From NCBI GenBank assembly GCA_035653615.1, contig DASRBN010000004.1:62001-126000 (forward strand): 64,000 bases of DNA, read 5' to 3'. Below are positions 57,845 through 64,000 of the stretch, in pieces. How positions within the stretch are numbered: position 1 is the first letter of the stretch; each line of letters opens with the position of its first letter. The DNA is from Ktedonobacteraceae bacterium. GTDB taxonomy: Bacteria; Chloroflexota; Ktedonobacteria; Ktedonobacterales; Ktedonobacteraceae. The notes beneath the pieces were generated by a model. The model worked only from the letters and a program-made list of their open reading frames with translations, made no database searches and was not told the origin of the DNA. A program made the position numbers and the translations under genes.

Positions 57845-60800
57845 TCAGGCTAACGGCAGTCGAACGTGAAAGATGGTTCCTGTACCTGGAATGCCGCTGC
57901 TCTCAATCCAGATTTGCCCTCCCATGGCTTCAATCAGGCGGCGTGAGATGTATAAGCCCAGGCCCGAACCGCGTACAGTGCTATTGAGGTCGTCTTCGAG
58001 GCGGACGAAGCGTTGGAACAGTTTTGCCTGATCCTGTGGTTTGATACCCTTGCCTTTATCGGCCACGCTAATGATCGCAGCGGGCTGCGGGTCCTGGACA
58101 ATACGAGCATAGAACGTCACAGGAGTACCTTCAGGTGAGTACTTGAGGGCGTTGACGCTGAGGTTAAGGAAGACCTGGCGCAGGCGGCCTGGATCGGCTT
58201 GCACGAATAATTTTGCCGGGATATGGACGTACAGGGCCCGATTTTCCTTTTTGGCCTGTGGCTCGATCAAATCGAGAATGTTGCGTATCACCTCTTGAAC
58301 AGAAACTCGTTCGATATGAGCGGGACGAATCCCGGCCTCTACTTCCAGGCGGCTTGCGTCCATCACATTACTGAGCAGGATGACCAGCTCTTCGCAGCCG
58401 CGCTGAGCCTTTTGCAGGAATTCCTGGCGTTGCTCAGCCGGCAAGGCGTCTCCATACTGGACGAGTAGTTCAAGATATCCTTGTACAGCGGTAAGAGGTG
58501 TGCGTAGCTCGTGAGAAGCTGTGATCATAAACTGGTCTTTAAGCTGGTCAAGCTCCTGCAGGCGTTTATGCGCGGTGTGTAGCTGGAAATAAAGTTGTGC
58601 ATTGGTGAAAGCAATGGCCGCCTGTTCCGCGAAATCCTGGGCCTGCGCTAAGTCTGCAATGACAAATGATTTCTTTTTTTGCGCGCTCGTTCGCAATGAG
58701 CGCGCCAGTACGAGCAAGGCAACAGGCGTGTCCTTTGCGATCAAGGGCGCGAGAATGGCTGTGCGCACGTAGCGCCGTTGTAATGCCTCGCGTAATGAAG
58801 ATACTCGCGCACCTCGTCCGCGAAATCCTTCTGGCACTGCCCGGCCACTAATGGCAGGCAAGGAGGGATTTGAGCGTGAAGTAAGGATCGCCGGAAATTG
58901 TCCGCTAATGGCGGGCAGTTTGCCGGTCGATTCCCGCTGTTCAATTGCCATTAATATTGGTTGCAGGGAACCGAGGGCCTGCATCTCAAAGTCGCGCTGG
59001 TAGATCGGCGGCCAATCATTGAACGTGGCAGGAGGCTCCTGCGGATCGACATAGTAAGCGAGGGGCAGCAATTGCCTATTCGTATCGCCGCTATAGAGCA
59101 GCGCATAATCGGCTTGTAGCGCGTTTGCTGCCTCTATGCAAATAAACTGGTGGATTTCGGCTGGTTCCGCGACGGCGGAATTCAGGCGAGCAGCGATATT
59201 TGCCAGCGCTCTGGCGAATCCTTCATGCTCGCGCGCCGACTGGTACAGGTGAGCATGCTCAATGGCGCTGGCTGCCAGTTCTGCAAATGCATTGGCTAAA
59301 TAACTATCGTGCGGGCCGAAATATTCTGAAGTTGAGCGAGAGAGGCCGAGACTCCCTATTATTTTGTTCTGATAGCGCAGGGGAACAAAAAGTGTGACAG
59401 GTATCCCGTGGTCCTGTTGCCACTGTCGTATTTCTATTGGAAGGCCTGATGTCGGTGCTGTTGATTGAACCGCCATCTCTTTGCCTAAAAATCCCACCTG
59501 TTCTACCAGGTGTTCCGCATGTATCTCCCAGGTATTGATTTCTGCTGCGCCGGAAGTGGCCGCCAGCACCTGTAAGCTTGACTGCCTGCTGAGCGGAGAG
59601 TCATAGTCTCCTAACAATACAAGTATTGCGGCATCGAAGCCCAACTGATTTGCCGCAATGGTGATAATGCGGGTCAGCAGGGGATCAAGTTCGAGGATAG
59701 GGGCCAGCTGAGCAGCCAGCATGCGCAGGTGGTCAGCTTGTATGCTGCGCTGCTCTCGTTCTCGCAGCAGCATTTCATTTTCATTACTGGTCAGCACGTA
59801 GCGCACGGAGACAAGGACGCCCAGGATGGCGGTCAGCACAACAAGGAAGAAGGAAAGAATGGTGTTATCTTCTGTCGTTTCGCTATAGAGCATGAGGATC
59901 AAGAGGATGGCAAGTGGAATGTAAAGGAGCAGGTTACGAAACAGCGTATAACTACGGTCTGATTTTCCGCTGAGATTGGGCGGTATATCCTCTCTTAGAG
60001 GCGCCTGGTCCGTGTTCTGGCGTTCGTTGTAGACCTTGCGCACGATCATATTGTACTGGTAAAGAGCGGCGAGGCCCATTAAGAGATAGCCTATAAACCA
60101 GAATGTGTCAACATAGAAGGTGCCCGTCGTGTAGGTACCGGCAGGCACTCCGATGGCATAGCCTGTATCGGCACAGATCTGGGAAACAATGCCCAGCCCG
60201 AAAAGTATAAGGGAGGCACGCAATATACGCTCGGTGCGCTGGTAGAAGAGTAGGAGCAGGGCGAGTATGAGCAGGATATCCCAAAAAGGATAGGAGACGG
60301 CGACGATCAGTTTATACGTGTCTGTTTCATTCAGGAAGATAGGATAGATGACGAAATACCAGCTTATGCCTAGCAAGCAGAGGGTTGTAATGAGTGCATC
60401 GAGGCCAATCCGCAGGCGGAAGCGCCCGGCATGAGGCTGTGTGGGAATGAGAAGCAAACCTGCCAGGGCAAAGAGATAATACATGGTAAAGCCGATATCG
60501 GCTGGCGATGGAACGGGGGTTAATGTGCCGCCCATCTCCAGGTATGTATAATAGAAGCCGCCGATGCCATTCGTAATCAGGCCAGCGCCAATTAAAAGCC
60601 AGGCTAATTGAAGCCGCGGCTGCAGGCGTACAGGCCCATAACGCGCGCGCCAGGCTGTAGTGAATGCCCACCAGGCGCCAATCCACGATGCCACTCCATA
60701 CATCGAGTCGCCCACGAACGTGACGGCGGTATCCCCACCCAGGCGGAACAGCAGCCAGATAAAACTGATGGTGATGATACCTATGCTACTCGCAGCTGCG

Positions 60801-60895
60801 AGATAGTTTTGGCGACCCAATTTCTGAAGATAGGCGCGCGTCAACTTCTCTGTTGCTACGATCTTCATTTGTAACTCGAAGGTCTGTCCTGACAT
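57845..60895 (-). CDS. Membrane-sensor hybrid-free histidine kinase with two GAF domains
   Basis: 1016 residues. Eight helices at about 38-355 share the PSPADIGFTMYY sensor signature with the protein at 6896-8629. Two GAF domains follow (around 405-560 and 565-770), the second with a Ser/Pro-rich insertion. The HisKA box ASHELRTPLTAVQGYLELL holds the phosphorylated His; the ATPase has NLSVNALKYS, ADKGKGI and GSGLGLYISRRLIEAMGG. It senses an unknown signal and phosphorylates a regulator that is not adjacent. AGAGGA precedes the ATG. Confidence 0.9.
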   Translation of the reverse strand: MSGQTFELQMKIVATEKLTRAYLQKLGRQNYLAAASSIGIITISFIWLLFRLGGDTAVTFVGDSMYGVASWIGAWWAFTTAWRARYGPVRLQPRLQLAWLLIGAGLITNGIGGFYYTYLEMGGTLTPVPSPADIGFTMYYLFALAGLLLIPTQPHAGRFRLRIGLDALITTLCLLGISWYFVIYPIFLNETDTYKLIVAVSYPFWDILLILALLLLFYQRTERILRASLILFGLGIVSQICADTGYAIGVPAGTYTTGTFYVDTFWFIGYLLMGLAALYQYNMIVRKVYNERQNTDQAPLREDIPPNLSGKSDRSYTLFRNLLLYIPLAILLILMLYSETTEDNTILSFFLVVLTAILGVLVSVRYVLTSNENEMLLREREQRSIQADHLRMLAAQLAPILELDPLLTRIITIAANQLGFDAAILVLLGDYDSPLSRQSSLQVLAATSGAAEINTWEIHAEHLVEQVGFLGKEMAVQSTAPTSGLPIEIRQWQQDHGIPVTLFVPLRYQNKIIGSLGLSRSTSEYFGPHDSYLANAFAELAASAIEHAHLYQSAREHEGFARALANIAARLNSAVAEPAEIHQFICIEAANALQADYALLYSGDTNRQLLPLAYYVDPQEPPATFNDWPPIYQRDFEMQALGSLQPILMAIEQRESTGKLPAISGQFPAILTSRSNPSLPAISGRAVPEGFRGRGARVSSLREALQRRYVRTAILAPLIAKDTPVALLVLARSLRTSAQKKKSFVIADLAQAQDFAEQAAIAFTNAQLYFQLHTAHKRLQELDQLKDQFMITASHELRTPLTAVQGYLELLVQYGDALPAEQRQEFLQKAQRGCEELVILLSNVMDASRLEVEAGIRPAHIERVSVQEVIRNILDLIEPQAKKENRALYVHIPAKLFVQADPGRLRQVFLNLSVNALKYSPEGTPVTFYARIVQDPQPAAIISVADKGKGIKPQDQAKLFQRFVRLEDDLNSTVRGSGLGLYISRRLIEAMGGQIWIESSGIPGTGTIFHVRLPLA

Positions 60896-61188
60896 AGCAT
60901 TCCTCTGCCATTTATCGAAAATGTCAGGGTCGGTCAGTCGTCGCTCTGCCCCTGGGGGACGGTATGCAGGGGACGATACTGAAAGATTTTACCTGATGGC
61001 ATACTCCTAGCTAGCTGACCATAGTATACCTGACAGCCTCTATTTTGTCACTCAGATACACAAGCATTCGTATTTTCGTACTGAAGATGAGGTCGTTTCA
61101 TAGTCTATCGAGGCGTGATTTCTGAAAATATTGGGACGATGGAAGTATAATTAGATGAAGGGCGAAACAGCAGAAAGGAAAATGCTAG

Positions 61189-62016
61189 ATGCAACCTGTA
61201 ATCATAACCGCGGCCATCGTCGGCGCAGAAGTTACCAGAGAGCAACAACCCCATCTCCCTATCACGCCCCTGGAAATTATTGAGGCGGCGGTAGAGTGTT
61301 ACCAGGCGGGGGCAGCGATCATTCATATTCACGTGCGAGATGAAAAAGGGAACGCCAGCCAGGATGCCGCCTTATTTAAGGAAGTGGTGGAGGGCATTCG
61401 CGCGCGGTGTGATGTGATAACCCAGGTATCGACAGGCGGAGCGATAGGAATGAGCGCACAGGAGCGCCTGCAAAGTGTTGAATGCAGGCCGGATATGGCG
61501 ACGCTGACGACGGGTACGGTGAACTTTGGAGAAGGCGTTTTCATGAATGACCTCTCGTTAGTAGAGACCTTCGCGCGGCGCTTGCGCGATGATGGGATTG
61601 TGCCTGAGATCGAGATTTTTGACGTGGGGATGATCGATACAGCGCTGCGGTTACGCGCTATGGGCCTGATAACTGACCCGGTGCATTTTGATTTCGTGAT
61701 GGGTGTGCCGGGTGGTATTGGCGCTGACCCGGCACACCTCGTGCATATGGCGCGCAGTCTTCCTGCCAGCAGTACCTGGAGTGTAGCGGGAATAGGGCGG
61801 CATCAGTTGATCCTGGGCGTGATTGCCCTGGCGATGGGAGGAAATGTGCGTGTGGGCTTCGAGGATAATATTTACTACCGCAAAGGCGTACTGGCGCGCA
61901 GTAATGCGGAACTGGTGGCACGCATTGCTCGTATAGCCGGCGAGCTGGAGCGTGCGGTTGCCACTCCTGCTCAGGCCAGAGAAATCTTGCAATTGGAGCG
62001 CTACAAAGTCCTGTAG
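61189..62016 (+). CDS. BKACE-family (DUF849) beta-keto acid cleavage enzyme
   Basis: 275 residues, the normal length of 3-keto-5-aminohexanoate cleavage enzymes and relatives. Zinc ligands H46 and H48 (AAIIHIHVRDEKGN) and E225 (VRVGFEDNIYYRKGVLA) are present, with E14 and the GGNVRVGFED loop. The family condenses a beta-keto acid with acetyl-CoA to give a CoA ester and acetoacetate. Substrate specificity is not clear from these motifs. AAAGGAAAATGCTAG precedes the ATG (AGGA spacing is long). No lysine-fermentation partner genes are nearby. Confidence 0.88.
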   Translation: MQPVIITAAIVGAEVTREQQPHLPITPLEIIEAAVECYQAGAAIIHIHVRDEKGNASQDAALFKEVVEGIRARCDVITQVSTGGAIGMSAQERLQSVECRPDMATLTTGTVNFGEGVFMNDLSLVETFARRLRDDGIVPEIEIFDVGMIDTALRLRAMGLITDPVHFDFVMGVPGGIGADPAHLVHMARSLPASSTWSVAGIGRHQLILGVIALAMGGNVRVGFEDNIYYRKGVLARSNAELVARIARIAGELERAVATPAQAREILQLERYKVL

Positions 62017-62017
62017 C

Positions 62018-62262
62018 GACAGCGGCCTGTCCCTATCCCTACAGGACGACTCGATTCGGTTGTCAAAATTCATCAGCCTATAGACCTACCAGGGCCAGGA
62101 CAGGCCACCGCATCCCATTACCACGTAAAACGCTTTCCCCCGCACTCTCTTCAGGAGAGCCTTATGCGAACAGGGTTCTCCCGCTGAGCACTTGCGATGG
62201 CCTGACCTGGCCCTGACGGCGCCGGTTACCGGAGGTGGGCGACCACAAGGGTACGTCCCCAT
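62018..62262. repeat. Repeat-filled gap after the BKACE gene
   Basis: A family C half unit (GCGGCCTGTCCCTATCCCTA), a tail-like TTGTCAAAATTCATCAGCC near 62060 and a family D unit (GGGCGACCACAAGGGTACGT) at 62236. The gene end of the kinase on the minus strand lies just beyond. Confidence 0.6.
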
Positions 62263-62263
62263 C

Positions 62264-63205
62264 TTATGTTGAAAGCAATGGAAGCTCAACGAAAAACGTA
62301 CTGCCGCTGCCTTCCTGCGATTCACACCAGATTTGGCCGCCGTGACGATCCACGATCTCTTTGCAAATGGTAAGGCCCAGCCCAAGGCCGCCATGCGGTG
62401 ATGCCTGCAGGTCTGGACCGCGATAAAAAGGCTCGAAGACTCGCGCTTGCTGGTCCTCTGGAATGCCTGTTCCAAAATCGCGAACTTTGACGAGTACGGT
62501 ATTCTCAAGTCGGGATAGGTAGACTTCGACCGGGCTTGCAGGCGAAGAGTATTTCAGGGCGTTGTTCACTAAATTGATGATCAGGTTGTGCATCCTATTA
62601 GAATCGGCCTGCAGCAGAATGGGCGTCGTTGGGGCAATCAAGGTGATTTTGCGGTTTGAAAGGAGCATCTCTTGTTCAACGACCTGGTGGCAGATATCTG
62701 AAAGGTTACACGTCTCCCTGTGTAGTCCGATGTTTCCAGCACGAATATTACTCAGTTCGAGCAATTCATTCACTACAGCGTTCAGGCGGCGGGTCTGACC
62801 ATCGATACTCTCTAGCGCAGTGCGAATTACTGCCATTTCGGGCGAGAGTTCTTTATGACGCGCTAAACGCCGCAAGAGCAACTGGGTATGCCCGCTGATG
62901 GTGGTCATAGGCGTTCTCAACTCGTGCGACGCGACCGTGATGAACTGATCTTCCAGTTCGGTCGCCTGCCGGAGCTCCAAATCTTCCTTAACGGGTTCAA
63001 TAGTATAGTTTTGAGGCGGCTGCTTGTTCGTGTGAGAAGGAGATACTTTTCCCCACAAGCGGTAGATGGAGATGATAAATCCTGAGAGCAGCAGGTTGAG
63101 TACACGCTGTATGAACCGGAATGCAAAGGTAAGCGGCACTCCGATCAAGTATCCGAGTGCTGAGCGCTGCTTCTGGGATTTCACAATTGAATGATGTTGA
63201 TTCAT
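62264..63205 (-). CDS. Short sensor histidine kinase with one or two membrane helices
   Basis: About 313 residues. The N-terminus has hydrophobic segments (LGYLIGVPLTFAFRFIQRVL, NLLLSGFIISIYRLW), then a linker, HisKA ASHELRTPMTTISGHTQLLL and HATPase (NLVNNALKYS, VRDFGTGIPED, GGLGLGLTICKEIVDRHGGQ). There is no extracytoplasmic sensor domain, so it may sense membrane state or a partner. ATG 63205 has GGGGA six bases upstream; the frame to 63274 lacks one. No adjacent response regulator. Confidence 0.88.
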   Translation of the reverse strand: MNQHHSIVKSQKQRSALGYLIGVPLTFAFRFIQRVLNLLLSGFIISIYRLWGKVSPSHTNKQPPQNYTIEPVKEDLELRQATELEDQFITVASHELRTPMTTISGHTQLLLRRLARHKELSPEMAVIRTALESIDGQTRRLNAVVNELLELSNIRAGNIGLHRETCNLSDICHQVVEQEMLLSNRKITLIAPTTPILLQADSNRMHNLIINLVNNALKYSSPASPVEVYLSRLENTVLVKVRDFGTGIPEDQQARVFEPFYRGPDLQASPHGGLGLGLTICKEIVDRHGGQIWCESQEGSGSTFFVELPLLST

Positions 63206-63695
63206 CTCTGTTCCCCGTTGAGACGATTCGAGTCTCATAGAAGTTGTTGGGCGCCTATTCTCAACCTGGATCATACTCTTGTGTCTCCGAATAGTCCTCT
63301 ACGAAAAATGCTCATGCTCTGATTGGCTGCATATAGAATAGCTAGAATGGAGAAGCTATTCTGAATGGATTTCCTTATCCTACAAAGGGACACGAAATGC
63401 CGAAAAGCATGGTTTCATATTTTCGGCGTGAATGAGCCTGACAAGCTAATTTGGTGGAGGACGAAAAATATTTTCAATTGAATGGCTTCCCAACCCTGTT
63501 CCGCTTTTGGGCAATCACCAGCTATCTGGCGTTGTCAGTAAACGTGTCCATAGTATAAGATGTTTAGTAGAGAAGCATGGTTTGCCTGTAGATGCTCTTC
63601 GCGGGATTTTTGAGCCAGGGGTAGGGGTAATGAGAGCCTCCGGAGGAGGGCAGGCGCCAGGTGCTGTCCCTACGAAAAAGATGAGGAATGCTACG
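63206..63695. other. Intergenic region upstream of the biotin carboxylase gene
   Basis: A family C unit (GGCAGGCGCCAGGTGCTGTC, 63649-63674) sits just before the start, and a small hairpin AGAATAGCT/AGCTATTCT is at 63335-63361. No gene is supported. Confidence 0.5.
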
Positions 63696-64000
63696 ATGTT
63701 CAAGAAACTATTGGTTGCGAACCGGGGCGAAATAGCTGTTCGCATCATGGCGACGTGCCGTGAAATGGGGGTACAGACCGTCGCGGTTTATTCAGACGCC
63801 GACCGTCATATGCGCCATGTAGAGCTGGCGGATGAGGCGTATTACATCGGCCCGGCGCCGGCCACGCAAAGTTACCTGCGCATAGATACGATGATCGATG
63901 TTGCGAAAAAAAGTGGCGCTGAAGCTATTCATCCCGGCTACGGGTTCCTTTCCGAAAATGCCGATTTCGCCGAAGCATGCGAGCGGGCCGGCATCATTTT
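63696..64000 (+). CDS. Biotin carboxylase, N-terminal part (runs off window)
   Basis: Reads [20 protein letters not shown], then [40 protein letters not shown] and [20 protein letters not shown]. This is the conserved N-terminal Rossmann-like domain of AccC-type biotin carboxylases and of acyl-CoA carboxylase alpha chains, with the [10 protein letters not shown] signature. It carboxylates biotin with ATP and bicarbonate. Whether the full protein also has a biotinyl domain (PccA/AccA3 type) cannot be seen. AGGA lies nine bases before the ATG. Confidence 0.92.
   Translation, partial: MFKKLLVANRGEIAVRIMATCREMGVQTVAVYSDADRHMRHVELADEAYYIGPAPATQSYLRIDTMIDVAKKSGAEAIHPGYGFLSENADFAEACERAGII

Noticed and set aside
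61123-61151. TATAAT upstream of the BKACE gene
   Set aside because: A perfect -10 but no acceptable -35 at 16-18 bases, so not called as a promoter.

Overview
The window looks like chromosome of a Chloroflexota bacterium of the Ktedonobacteria type. This is an inference from content, not from a marker gene. Support comes from the many large STAND (NB-ARC-like) regulators with TPR arrays and XRE or LuxR DNA-binding ends, an F420-type luciferase-like oxidoreductase, a Crp/Fnr regulator, an Mrp ATPase with a CxxC-bearing N-terminal domain, GTG/TTG starts, and several families of short intergenic repeats that also enter reading frames. Gene density is ordinary. About 53 coding loci, one tRNA and numerous hairpins are annotated.

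Layout. 0-7 kb: end of a TPR protein, then a plus-strand operon-like run (speD homologue, EamA permease, two membrane/secreted proteins of unknown role, PP2C phosphatase). 7-15 kb: a membrane sensor, a PucR-type regulator, two paralogous winged-helix-like proteins and an XRE-STAND-TPR protein. 15-21 kb: small proteins, HicAB, a membrane protein, a cytochrome P450, and a second EamA/speD pair. 21-24 kb: a PrnB-like (IDO-superfamily) protein between two copies of a small duplicated gene. 24-31 kb: two paralogous STAND-LuxR regulators around a response regulator. 31-33.4 kb: an AT-richer accessory stretch with VapBC, a frameshifted nucleotidyltransferase and three decayed tRNA-Asp copies, ending at an intact tRNA-Asp. 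33.5-40.6 kb: NYN nuclease, a UbiA/flippase-like/glycosyltransferase operon, Crp, Mrp and an LLM oxidoreductase. 40.7-45.4 kb: a tandem triplication of secreted Asp-box (sialidase-like) proteins. 45.7-50 kb: small zinc-type protein, membrane esterase and MprF-like protein. 50-54.4 kb: a CHAT caspase-like protease fused to a complete Clp AAA+ unfoldase, followed by an apparently dead hydrolase homologue. 55-64 kb: a zinc-finger microprotein, a GT39-like transferase, two histidine kinases, a BKACE-type enzyme and the start of a biotin carboxylase.

The most striking item is the CHAT-Clp fusion at 50088-53669. It has an intact His/Cys pair, two intact ATPase rings with pore-loop tyrosines, no middle domain and a degenerate ClpP-docking tripeptide, so it may be a self-contained unfoldase-protease. 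Its longer reading frame starts inside a near-consensus promoter, so the ATG 132 bases downstream is the better start. Other signals are the repeated speD-EamA pairing with altered processing sites, the tRNA-Asp fragments, repeats translated in frame inside at least five proteins, and the duplicated gene flanking the PrnB-like enzyme.
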